From Microthrix sp041394405 (GTDB lineage Bacteria > Actinomycetota > Acidimicrobiia > Acidimicrobiales > Microtrichaceae): DNA of 64,000 nt. Under the pieces are notes generated by a model. The model made no database searches and was not told where the DNA came from. It saw only the letters and a program-made list of their open reading frames with translations. Within the stretch, counting starts at the first letter, position 1; the number at the start of each line of letters is the position of its first letter. Below, one piece after another: positions 24,533 through 32,246 of the stretch. The DNA is taken from assembly GCA_041394405.1 (NCBI GenBank), contig JAWKIF010000012.1, forward strand, positions 62,001-126,000. The letters run 5' to 3'. A program made the translations under genes and the position numbers.

Positions 24533-25519
24533 TCAGCCCAGCGCGGCGACCGCCTCGGCGACGGTGTCAACCCAGAACAGGTGGCGCTCCTCCGCATCGT
24601 CGAAGAGCCGCTCCAACACCTGTCGCACGCCGAAGTGGACCGACCAGTACTCGTCCAGGTCCAGAAACACCATCGGGCTGAAGCGGTTCTTCACCGAGCG
24701 GTAGGCGTTCTGGGCGGCATCGGCGAAGATCTCCTGCAGCGTGCCTGCGCGACCGGGCGCAAACACCACGCCGTCGGCGGCCAGCGCCAGCAGGCCGTCC
24801 TCGCGTATGGAGTTATCGAAATACTTGGCGTGACGCGTCGCCAGCGGCGTGGGGGGCTCGTGGCCGTACATCCACGTGGGGATGCCGATGGACTCGCCGG
24901 CATCGGTGGAGGTCGCTTCAGCCACGGCGAATGCCGGTGCCTGCCAGGTGTGCAGCCGGGCCACCTGCTCGGGGATCAACCCGCCCGAGCGGTCGAAGAG
25001 CTCGTCGGCCGAACGAAACGGAAACGTCAGCCGATCGTCGGGCGCCTCGCCCTCCTTGGGCGCGGCGCGGTTGGCTCCCATCGCGCCCAGGGCATCGTCC
25101 AGTCCCAGGGAAGCGCCGGCGCATCGCGCGCCCAGGTGGGTGGCCTCCATGGCGCCGGGTCCACCGCCGCTCAGCAGCAGGAAGTCCTTCGCCGCCAGTG
25201 CGTGGGCCAGCTGGGCAACCAGGCGATAGCCAGCGTGGTTCCGCGCCATGCCGTGGCCCCCCATGATGGCCACCACGCGCCGTTCGCCGAGCGCCTCGTA
25301 GAGCTCCCAGGACACCGCCGTGTCGTGACGTGCGCGCGCCGCCGCCACCTCTCGCTCCGTCGGGGTGCGCAACCCCTGGCTGCGGGCGAGGCGGTAGTGG
25401 GCAAAGTCGAACGTCTCGCCGGCCGACTCCGGGCGGTCGACGTCCCAGGCGTCGAACAGGTCGTCGGACGTATAGAGCCGCTCGGGCGGCGGCGGCACCT
25501 CGGTGATGGCTTTGCTCAT
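24533..25519 (-). CDS. LOG-family nucleotide-binding protein (divergent lysine decarboxylase-like fold)
   Basis: This 328-aa Rossmann-like protein has VVAIMGGHGMARN, LLLSGGGPGAMEATHLGARCAGA and VVFAPGRAGTLQEIFADAAQNAY. These correspond to the GGGxxGxM and PGGxGTxxE signatures of LOG proteins (AMP nucleosidase or cytokinin-activating type), but the second reads PGRAGT, so activity may differ. It is longer than ordinary LOG proteins (about 190 aa), like YgdH/PpnN-type members. ATG 25519 lies 6 nt after CAGGGT. The start region is tandemly duplicated. Confidence 0.75.
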   Translation of the reverse strand: MSKAITEVPPPPERLYTSDDLFDAWDVDRPESAGETFDFAHYRLARSQGLRTPTEREVAAARARHDTAVSWELYEALGERRVVAIMGGHGMARNHAGYRLVAQLAHALAAKDFLLLSGGGPGAMEATHLGARCAGASLGLDDALGAMGANRAAPKEGEAPDDRLTFPFRSADELFDRSGGLIPEQVARLHTWQAPAFAVAEATSTDAGESIGIPTWMYGHEPPTPLATRHAKYFDNSIREDGLLALAADGVVFAPGRAGTLQEIFADAAQNAYRSVKNRFSPMVFLDLDEYWSVHFGVRQVLERLFDDAEERHLFWVDTVAEAVAALG

Positions 25520-25554
25520 CCGGGCACCCTGCCACTCATCAGGGCACCCTGGCA
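25515..25554. repeat. 20-bp tandem duplication over the LOG start codon
   Basis: Two 20-nt units, 25515-25534 and 25535-25554, differ at two positions (CTCATC then C/A GGGCACCCTG). Each contains the reverse complement of CAGGGT, 6 nt and ATG, so promoter box and start codon are both duplicated. Confidence 0.85.
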
Positions 25555-25659
25555 CATGGCGACGCGACGCCGGCGTGGCAACCCATGCCCGCCACAGGTT
25601 GGATCACCCTCGGTTCGCCGTTCGGCGAACCGCCGATGCGGACGCGGCCCACCTTGCGC

Positions 25660-26556
25660 TCAGGGGCGGTCGACGGCCACCACGACCTCGCCGTGATCGT
25701 CCAGCTCCGCCGGCGTCTCGATGCTTCGATGGAGGTAGCCCAACCCCACCCAGGCGTCACCGTCGGCCACCGCCGAGGTCACGGTCGCACGGGGTTGGCC
25801 GTCGTGGCTCAGTTCGACGCCCGGCTCGGGGGCCGGTGCGGTTCCGCTCAGCACGACCAATCGGGTTGGGGTGCGGTTGCCGCGGCTGTCCACCCGAGCC
25901 ACCAGCTCCTGCCCCGTGTAGCAGCCCTTGGCGAAGTCCACGGCGCCCTCCACCACGCCGGCGGCGGCGGGAATGGTTTCCGGCCCCAGCTCGCTCCCCA
26001 TGGCCGGGACACCGGCCAGGATCCGAGCCCGCTCCAGACAGGCCCGGCCGGCCTCACCCTCCAACACGGTGACGCCATCGGGTACCTCGGCACCCAGGCC
26101 CACCAGGTCGAAGCCCGCTGCGCCCGGCCATGGGGCGGGCACCACCAAGGCCCCGTCGCGCTGCTCGGGCAGCGCCGCGCCGTGCGGCCACTCCCGCACC
26201 GCGAGCGTCGGCACCAGCTCGCGCACCTCCAGGGTGGCGTTGGTGCGCAGCCAGAAACGCCGCAGGCGCTGCTCCACCTGAGCGCCGAACCCACGGTCCG
26301 CCACCAGCACCAGCCGGTCCCCCGCCTCGCCGGCGACCAACCGGCCCACCCGCATCCAGGCGGTCACCTTGCCCTGCGGCTCCAACAGCAGCGACGGGGC
26401 CCACGAGCCCACGGCCAGCCCGGCGACATCCTGGGACAGCTGGCCTTGGAGGTAGGCAACGGCGTCCGGGCCGCGCACCTCCACCAGGTCCAGGCCCGTG
26501 CGCACGCCCCACGGGCGGCCTTCGGGCGCGGGGGCTGGCGCTTCGTTGTCGATCAT
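25660..26556 (-). CDS. ygfZ: YgfZ/GcvT-like folate-binding protein
   Basis: This 298-aa protein has the GcvT-fold of YgfZ/IBA57: GPDAVAYLQGQLSQDV near the N-terminus, LLLEPQGKVTAWMRV, and the signature KGCYTGQELVARVDSRGN with its conserved Cys. The family uses tetrahydrofolate and helps repair or assemble certain Fe-S enzymes. It starts at ATG 26556, 6 nt after TAGGTT (leaderless). It diverges from a membrane-protein gene with only 67 nt between them. Confidence 0.9.
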   Translation of the reverse strand: MIDNEAPAPAPEGRPWGVRTGLDLVEVRGPDAVAYLQGQLSQDVAGLAVGSWAPSLLLEPQGKVTAWMRVGRLVAGEAGDRLVLVADRGFGAQVEQRLRRFWLRTNATLEVRELVPTLAVREWPHGAALPEQRDGALVVPAPWPGAAGFDLVGLGAEVPDGVTVLEGEAGRACLERARILAGVPAMGSELGPETIPAAAGVVEGAVDFAKGCYTGQELVARVDSRGNRTPTRLVVLSGTAPAPEPGVELSHDGQPRATVTSAVADGDAWVGLGYLHRSIETPAELDDHGEVVVAVDRP

Positions 26557-26562
26557 GGCGGC

Positions 26563-26568
26563 AACCTA
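26563..26568 (-). promoter_or_regulatory. -10 box of ygfZ (leaderless start)
   Basis: TAGGTT on the minus strand ends 6 nt before ATG 26556. Confidence 0.5.
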
Positions 26569-26611
26569 CCGGCCGCAGCCCTCGCCCCCACCCACTCGCT
26601 GGGTCGCCGGG

Positions 26612-26617
26612 TACGGT
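26612..26617 (+). promoter_or_regulatory. -10 box of the membrane-protein gene (leaderless start)
   Basis: TACGGT ends 6 nt before GTG 26624. It lies back to back with the ygfZ box, 43 nt away. Confidence 0.5.
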
Positions 26618-26623
26618 TCCGGC

Positions 26624-28843
26624 GTGCTCCAGCCACTCTCCGCCAACGATCGGCGACTGATCGTCGCCGGCACCGCGGTGCTGGTGGCGGTGCACCTGGC
26701 CATGTCGGCCCGGGTCGGTGCCCCCACCGTCGTATTCGATGAGAACGGCTACCTGGGCAACGCCCGCTGGCTGTCCGGCAACGGGCAGTGGCAGATGCCG
26801 GTCTCGCCCTTCTACGCCCCTGCGTACTCGGTCGTCCTGGCGCCGCTGTTTGCGGCGGTCGGATCGGTTGGAGGCCAGTGGCTGGCGGTGCGGCTCGTCA
26901 ACGCCGTGCTTCTGGCATCGCTGTTCCCGCTCCTCGTGGCCGCGCTGCGGCGCCTGTTCGGCACCCCCGCCCGGATCGCGCTCGCGGCCGCCGTCGTCGG
27001 CGCCGTGGCTCCCGCAGTCGCTGCCAGCGGTGTCTCGGCCATCGCCGAGAACCTGGTACTGCCGCTGGTACCCGCAGCGGCGTTGGCGGCGCTCGCCGCC
27101 ACCGAGTCGGACCGGCCGCTCCCCCAGCGGCTGCTGGCCGGCCCGGCCGCCGCAGTGCTGGTGGGGGCCCACCCGCGGTTCACGGCGGTGGCGGCCGCAG
27201 CCCTGGTGGTGCTGGTCGTGGCCGGGATTCGGCGCCGCCTCGACCCAGCCGTTGCGGCCGCCAACGCAGCGCTCCTCGTTGCGGGCGTAGGCGCCTTCAG
27301 GCTGCTCACCCGCGCGTTGCGCCAAGCTCGCTGGGTGGACGTGGAACAGCTGGAGGGTGGCCCCGCAGCGTGGTGGAAGCTGGTGAGCAGCGGGAGCGGC
27401 CTTCGTGAGCTGATGGCAACCGCTGTCGGCCAGGCCTGGTACCTCGCCGTCGGATCGGCGGGCCTCGCGCTCGTCGGCATCGCGCTCGTCAGCCGACGGG
27501 CCGCCGGCCACGACCGACCCCCAGCATCGCCCAACGTTCGCGCGGTGCTCGCGTTGCTGCTGGGGGCCGCCGCCGTGGTGTTCGCCACCTCCGTGGTGTT
27601 CTTCGCTCAGAACCAGTTTCGGGCCGACCACTGGGTGTATGGCCGACACAACGACTCGTTCACTCCGCTGTGGCTGGCCATCGCCATCGCAGGGCTGCTC
27701 AACGCGTCGACCCACCCGCGGTTCGGCCGGGTGATGGCGGCGGCCACGGCGGCGACCGCAGCGCTGGGCGTTGCCATCGCCACCCTGCGCAACCCAGCGG
27801 AGTTGGACTCGGTGTTCTCGCCCTTCGCCGTTCCCGCCCTCACCCGCTACGTCGGCGACCAGCCCGAGTCGCTGCTGGGGAGGGCCACCCTGGTGGCGGT
27901 GTTCGCCGGTGTGGCCATCGCCGTCGCCGCCGTGACCATCCGGCGCCCGCCGCCTCGGGCGGCCGTCGCATCCGCCCTAGGCGGCATCACGGTCGTCGCA
28001 CTGGGGGCAGGAGCGCTCTACCTGGGCACCGGCACCGTCCGGGCCACCGGCCAGTTCGCCGATGGCAACTACGACGGGTGGACCGCCGGGGCCATCATCG
28101 AGCGGCTGGAGATCGACGAGCTGTGCATCGACGCGTCCGCCGCCGCCGCCCGGGCCAGCCTCACCTACCCCTGGTCGCTGCCCGACGTCGAGGTCAGGTC
28201 CTACAACGCAGCGGAGGGTGAGGCGCCCACCTGCCCGTACGCACTGGCTCGGCTGACCGATCCGGCCCGCCGGGCCGCAGGCGATCGCATCGCCGTCCTG
28301 GACGACGGGGGCTACTACTTCCTCTGGGACGCCGAGGAGGGACTGGCGGTGTGGGTGCAGCCGGGCAGCGAACAGGCCCGCCTGGACCGGCTGGGTGCGC
28401 TGTTGCCGGAGGGGTTTCCGGCGGCGCTGCCGCCGGACGCCCGAGACGCCGCGATCGAACCCGTCGGCAGGTTCCCGACGCGCCAGACCGTGGTCCCCGG
28501 CGGCCGCATCCGCATGAAGGTGCGGGCGACGCATGGCGGAACCGGCGCGCCGTGGCCCGACTTCGCCAGCTTCACCGGCGAGGGGCGGGTGCGCGTGGTG
28601 GCCGACATCGGCGCCGCACGGTCCGGGGGGCCAACGGGCGCACGCTCCGGCGGCGAGCTCAGCCGCTGGATGCTGCCGGGCGACACCTCGGTAGTGGAGG
28701 TCGAGGTCCTGGCCGTGGACACCAACGTTGAACCCCTGCCGCCCGGTGAGTACCCGGTTCGCCTGGGCATTGCCCAAAGCGATCAGCCCTGGTTCACCGA
28801 CGGCGGCCCCGACGTGGCGTTCACCATGGTGGTGGAGGGTTGA
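26624..28843 (+). CDS. Large polytopic membrane protein, GT-C glycosyltransferase-like
   Basis: This 739-aa protein has about ten hydrophobic helices between residues 10 and 480 and a soluble C-terminal domain of roughly 260 residues. After the first helix comes FDENGYLGNARWLSGNG, an acidic loop typical of GT-C enzymes that use polyprenyl-phosphate sugars, and later FAQNQFRADHWVYGRHNDSF. The C-terminal part (from about residue 485) is probably outside the membrane. Donor and acceptor are unknown, and the GT-C call rests on topology and the acidic loop. The start is GTG 26624 by the leaderless pattern; the open frame reaches further up. Confidence 0.65.
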   Translation: MLQPLSANDRRLIVAGTAVLVAVHLAMSARVGAPTVVFDENGYLGNARWLSGNGQWQMPVSPFYAPAYSVVLAPLFAAVGSVGGQWLAVRLVNAVLLASLFPLLVAALRRLFGTPARIALAAAVVGAVAPAVAASGVSAIAENLVLPLVPAAALAALAATESDRPLPQRLLAGPAAAVLVGAHPRFTAVAAAALVVLVVAGIRRRLDPAVAAANAALLVAGVGAFRLLTRALRQARWVDVEQLEGGPAAWWKLVSSGSGLRELMATAVGQAWYLAVGSAGLALVGIALVSRRAAGHDRPPASPNVRAVLALLLGAAAVVFATSVVFFAQNQFRADHWVYGRHNDSFTPLWLAIAIAGLLNASTHPRFGRVMAAATAATAALGVAIATLRNPAELDSVFSPFAVPALTRYVGDQPESLLGRATLVAVFAGVAIAVAAVTIRRPPPRAAVASALGGITVVALGAGALYLGTGTVRATGQFADGNYDGWTAGAIIERLEIDELCIDASAAAARASLTYPWSLPDVEVRSYNAAEGEAPTCPYALARLTDPARRAAGDRIAVLDDGGYYFLWDAEEGLAVWVQPGSEQARLDRLGALLPEGFPAALPPDARDAAIEPVGRFPTRQTVVPGGRIRMKVRATHGGTGAPWPDFASFTGEGRVRVVADIGAARSGGPTGARSGGELSRWMLPGDTSVVEVEVLAVDTNVEPLPPGEYPVRLGIAQSDQPWFTDGGPDVAFTMVVEG

Positions 28844-28880
28844 GCCCACGCTCGCAGTATCAGGAGCGAGCAGTGCGGCG

Positions 28881-29645
28881 TCAGGCGCGGTGGATGGCTT
28901 CCATCACCCGGTAGCTGAAGAACTCGCCCTCGGCCTGTTCGGGCGTGCCCCACTCCCAACCAACCCGACCGCGACCGGCCACCTGAACGCCGCCCGAGGT
29001 GACCAGCACCTCCGAGACCGAACCCCCGAACGGCGCCAACCCCTGCGGCTTGGCCGAATCGTTCCAGCGCTGCAGCGCCAACTCGGCCAGCTCGCCGTCG
29101 GCCCCCACCTTCACCACCACCTCCACCGTCTCGCCGGCCGCCTCCAGAGTGACCGCCGCCCGGTCGTCGTCCACCGGGCGCCATCTGGCGCCGGCCTGCG
29201 GCGTGAGGGCCTGGGGTGCCCAGGCCACGGTTTCGGCGGCCAAACGCCCGGCCGCGCTTCGGGCCACGCCCTTGCCCGAGGCTCGGGCCACGGGCAGCTT
29301 GCCGTGCAGGGCAAAGCGCAGCCCTGCGCCGTCGGGGCCCAGCACGTCGGCGCCCTCAAACCGCGCCAGATGCCCACCGACCGATGCACGCCAGACGAAC
29401 CCCACGCCGGCCCGGAGGATCTGCTCGGCCGTGAAGGACTTCCACTTCCTGCCCAGCTTGATCCTGCCCACCATCCGCAGCTCCACCCGGGGAAACAGCG
29501 CGACCCCGTTGGGCACCGCCCGCGTGAGGAATCGCCGGGCCGGTTCGGGCAACCCCTCGAGCGAGTCGGGGTTGAAGCGGGACGCTGAGTCGACCGGCTC
29601 CTCGGCCAACTTGGCCCAGGTGACGTCGGGATCGGGTTGAGCCAT
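28881..29645 (-). CDS. DUF6544-like protein of unknown function
   Basis: This 254-aa soluble protein carries LPEPARRFLTRAVPNG followed by RVELRMVGRIKLGRKWKSFTAEQILR, the pattern I associate with the DUF6544 family (lipid-binding-like beta fold, function unknown). No catalytic motif or signal peptide is visible. ATG 29645 is 7 nt after TAGCTT with no ribosome-binding site; an in-frame TTG three codons upstream is less likely. It converges on the membrane-protein gene and diverges from the carboxylase operon. Confidence 0.6.
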   Translation of the reverse strand: MAQPDPDVTWAKLAEEPVDSASRFNPDSLEGLPEPARRFLTRAVPNGVALFPRVELRMVGRIKLGRKWKSFTAEQILRAGVGFVWRASVGGHLARFEGADVLGPDGAGLRFALHGKLPVARASGKGVARSAAGRLAAETVAWAPQALTPQAGARWRPVDDDRAAVTLEAAGETVEVVVKVGADGELAELALQRWNDSAKPQGLAPFGGSVSEVLVTSGGVQVAGRGRVGWEWGTPEQAEGEFFSYRVMEAIHRA

Positions 29646-29652
29646 CGGCGTC

Positions 29653-29658
29653 AAGCTA
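29653..29658 (-). promoter_or_regulatory. -10 box of the DUF6544-like gene (leaderless start)
   Basis: TAGCTT on the minus strand ends 7 nt before ATG 29645. Confidence 0.45.
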
Positions 29659-29766
29659 CGCAGCCCGCACTCCGATCATCGAACCCGGTTTGCCCAGGCC
29701 GACGCCACTGCGCAGACGGGGGCCCACCTTCGCACCGCCGCGATGGGCGCTGAGGCGGCCAGCGCC

Positions 29767-29772
29767 TAGGTT
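29767..29772 (+). promoter_or_regulatory. Possible -10 box of the carboxylase operon
   Basis: TAGGTT about 75 nt before the enoyl-CoA hydratase ATG, which itself has a good Shine-Dalgarno (CGGAGG). Confidence 0.3.
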
Positions 29773-29845
29773 TGCCGCCATCGTTCGCCCGCCGACCCGA
29801 TCGGCGACCGCAAACCCCGACGCGGCCCGACCCCTCGGAGGTGCC

Positions 29846-30634
29846 ATGCCAGAACAGAAGGTGCGAACCGAGCTGGACGGCGGTGTGCTCACCATCATCC
29901 TGGACGACGACGCCAACCGCAATGCGCTGAGCACCACCCTCATGGCGCAGTTCGGCGACGCCGTGCAGCGGGCCAACAGCGACGCTGCGGTGCGGGTCGT
30001 GGTGGTCACCAACAGCGGGCGGGTGTTCTGTGCCGGCGCCGACCTCTCCGAACGCACCGCCGAGGGCGAACGCCCCAGCGCCGACCTCGGCGCCTTCTTC
30101 CGCCTCGTCACCACGTCACCCAAGCCCTTCGTGGGGCGCATCGCCGGGCACGCCGTGGCGGGCGGGCTGGGGTTGGCCGCGGCCATGGACCTGTCGGTGG
30201 GGCTCGTCGACGCCAAGTTCGGCTTCACCGAGGTACGCATCGGGGTGGCGCCGGCGGTCATCTCGGTGATGTGCCTGCCCAAGATGCGCCGGGCCGATGC
30301 GGCAAGCGCGCTGTTGCGCGGCAACCGCTTCGACGGCACCGAGGCGGCACGGCTCGGGCTGATCAACCAGGCCGTCGAACCCGGGTCGCTGGACGAGGCG
30401 ACCGGCGCCATCGTCGACGACCTGCTGCGGGGCGGGCCCAACGCGCTGGACGCCACCAAGTCGCTGCTCAGCCGGGTGCCCCAGTTGCCCACCGACGAGG
30501 CGTTCACCTGGACCGCCGAGCTGTCGGCACGCCTCTTCGACGCCCCGGAGGCCCAGGAGGGCATGACCGCCTACCTCGAGAAGCGTGACCCATCGTGGAT
30601 CGGCCAGGCCGGAACCGGGGCGGGCACGCCGTGA
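29846..30634 (+). CDS. Enoyl-CoA hydratase/isomerase family protein (methylglutaconyl-CoA hydratase-like by context)
   Basis: This 262-aa crotonase has DDDANRNALSTTLMAQF, the CoA-site RVFCAGADLSERT, GRIAGHAVAGGLGLAAAMDLSV (oxyanion hole), and FGFTEVRIGVAPAVIS with the conserved Glu. CGGAGG precedes ATG 29846. Its stop overlaps the start of a carboxyltransferase gene. In leucine or isoprenoid-acid breakdown a hydratase works next to 3-methylcrotonyl- or geranyl-CoA carboxylase, so methylglutaconyl-CoA hydration is a reasonable guess from position; the sequence alone does not show it. Confidence 0.82.
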   Translation: MPEQKVRTELDGGVLTIILDDDANRNALSTTLMAQFGDAVQRANSDAAVRVVVVTNSGRVFCAGADLSERTAEGERPSADLGAFFRLVTTSPKPFVGRIAGHAVAGGLGLAAAMDLSVGLVDAKFGFTEVRIGVAPAVISVMCLPKMRRADAASALLRGNRFDGTEAARLGLINQAVEPGSLDEATGAIVDDLLRGGPNALDATKSLLSRVPQLPTDEAFTWTAELSARLFDAPEAQEGMTAYLEKRDPSWIGQAGTGAGTP

Positions 30635-32244
30635 GCATCGGCACGCCGCTGCACAGCCGCCTCGACACCCGCTCGGAGGCCTACCTGGCCAACCTCGCCG
30701 CCATGGAGGCCCTGTGGGATGAGGTGGCGGCCCAGCTGGCGTTGGTGCCAACGGTGGGCGGGCAGCGCTACGTCGACCGGCACCGCCGGCGCAACAAGAT
30801 GCTGGTTCGGGAGCGCATCGAGCTGCTGGTGGACCCCGACACCGCCTTCCTCGAGCTCAGCCCGCTGGCGGCCTGGGGCACCGAGGACCCGATCGGCACC
30901 GGCGTGGCCTGTGGCATCGGCGTGATCGAGGGCGTCGAGTGCGCCATCTACGGCAGCGACATGACCTACCGGGGCGGATCGGTCAACCCCAACACGCTCA
31001 CCAAGCTGTTCCGCTTCTTCGAGATCGTCCGCCAGAACCGGCTGCCGTTGGTGAACATCACCGAATCCGGCGGCGCCGAGCTGCCCCGCCAGGCCGACCT
31101 GTTCGTTCCCGGTGGCGCGCAGTTCAAGGCCCTCACCCAGCTCTCCAAGGCCGGCATCCCCACCATCTCCATCGTGCCCGGCCCCAACACCGCCGGCGGC
31201 GCGTACGTGCCGGGCATGTGCGACTACACCATCTTCGTCGCCCAACAGGGCACCGCGTACCTGGGCGGGCCGCCGCTGGTGAAGATGGCCATCGACGAGG
31301 AGACCGATGAGGAGACCCTGGGCGGCGCCGAGATGCACAGCCGCACCAGCGGCCTGTCGGACTACCTGGCCGCAGACGAGGCCGACGCCATCCGCATCGC
31401 CCGCCAGATCGTCGCCCACCTGCGCTGGCGGAAGCTGGGGCCCGGGCCAACGGAGCCCGCCGATCCGCCGCGCTACGACCCCGCCGAGCTGCCCGGGTGC
31501 GCCTCGGCCGACGTGCGGATCCCGTTCGAGATCCGCGAGATCTACGCCCGCCTGCTGGACGGCAGCCGCTTCGAGGAGTTCAAGGCGACCTACGGCGACA
31601 AGCTGGTGTGCGGCTGGGGTTCGATCTGCGGTTTCCCGGTGGGGCTCATCGGCAACAACGGCATCCTCTTCTCCGAGGAGGCCAAGAAGGGCGCCCAGTT
31701 CATCCAGCTGTGCAACCGCTCCGACACGCCACTGGTGTTCCTGCACAACATCACGGGCTTCATGGTGGGCACCAAGGCCGAACAGGGCGGCATCATCCGC
31801 AACGGCGCCAAGCTGATCAACGCCGTCTCCAACTCGACCGTTCCGCACTTCAACCTCATGGTGGGTGCCAGCTACGGAGCTGGCAATTACGGCATGGCCG
31901 GGCGGGCCTACGACCCCCGCTTCGTGTTCAGCTGGCCCAACCATCGCATCGCCGTGATGGGGCCCAAGCAGCTGGCTGGCGTCATGGACATCGTGGCCCG
32001 CAACTCGGCGGCCGGGAAGGGCGTGGAGATCACCCCGGAGTTGGAGGAGCTGCTGGAGGCCCAAACCTCGGCCCTGGAGACCCAGGTGGAGGGCGAGTCC
32101 ACGGCGCTCTACAGCACGGGACGGGTGTGGGACGACGGCATCATCCACCCGGCCGACAGCCGCACGGTGCTGGGCCTGGCCCTCTCGGCGGCGCACAGCA
32201 ACGTCGTGGCCGGCGCCACCGAGTACGGCGTGTGGAGGCACTGA
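30631..32244 (+). CDS. Acyl-CoA carboxylase, carboxyltransferase (beta) subunit, methylcrotonyl/geranyl-CoA type
   Basis: This 537-aa carboxyltransferase has an N-terminal half with GSDMTYRGGSVNPNTLTK, ITESGGAELPRQADLF and GPNTAGGAYVPGMCDYTIFV, and a C-terminal half with VGLIGNNGILFSEEAKKGAQ, LHNITGFMVGTKAEQGG and MVGASYGAGNYGMAGRAYDPRF. It moves CO2 from carboxybiotin to an acyl-CoA. The motifs resemble MccB/AtuC more than propionyl-CoA carboxylase. GTG 30631 overlaps the hydratase stop (GTGA), and the biotin-carrying subunit follows 2 nt after its stop. Confidence 0.9.
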   Translation: MSIGTPLHSRLDTRSEAYLANLAAMEALWDEVAAQLALVPTVGGQRYVDRHRRRNKMLVRERIELLVDPDTAFLELSPLAAWGTEDPIGTGVACGIGVIEGVECAIYGSDMTYRGGSVNPNTLTKLFRFFEIVRQNRLPLVNITESGGAELPRQADLFVPGGAQFKALTQLSKAGIPTISIVPGPNTAGGAYVPGMCDYTIFVAQQGTAYLGGPPLVKMAIDEETDEETLGGAEMHSRTSGLSDYLAADEADAIRIARQIVAHLRWRKLGPGPTEPADPPRYDPAELPGCASADVRIPFEIREIYARLLDGSRFEEFKATYGDKLVCGWGSICGFPVGLIGNNGILFSEEAKKGAQFIQLCNRSDTPLVFLHNITGFMVGTKAEQGGIIRNGAKLINAVSNSTVPHFNLMVGASYGAGNYGMAGRAYDPRFVFSWPNHRIAVMGPKQLAGVMDIVARNSAAGKGVEITPELEELLEAQTSALETQVEGESTALYSTGRVWDDGIIHPADSRTVLGLALSAAHSNVVAGATEYGVWRH

Positions 32245-32246
32245 GC

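Noticed and set aside
28850..28871. GCTCGC/GCGAGC hairpin between convergent genes
   Set aside because: 6-bp stem with a 10-nt loop is too weak to call.
30571..32241. Long antisense frame over the carboxyltransferase gene
   Set aside because: The plus strand encodes a complete, motif-rich carboxyltransferase.
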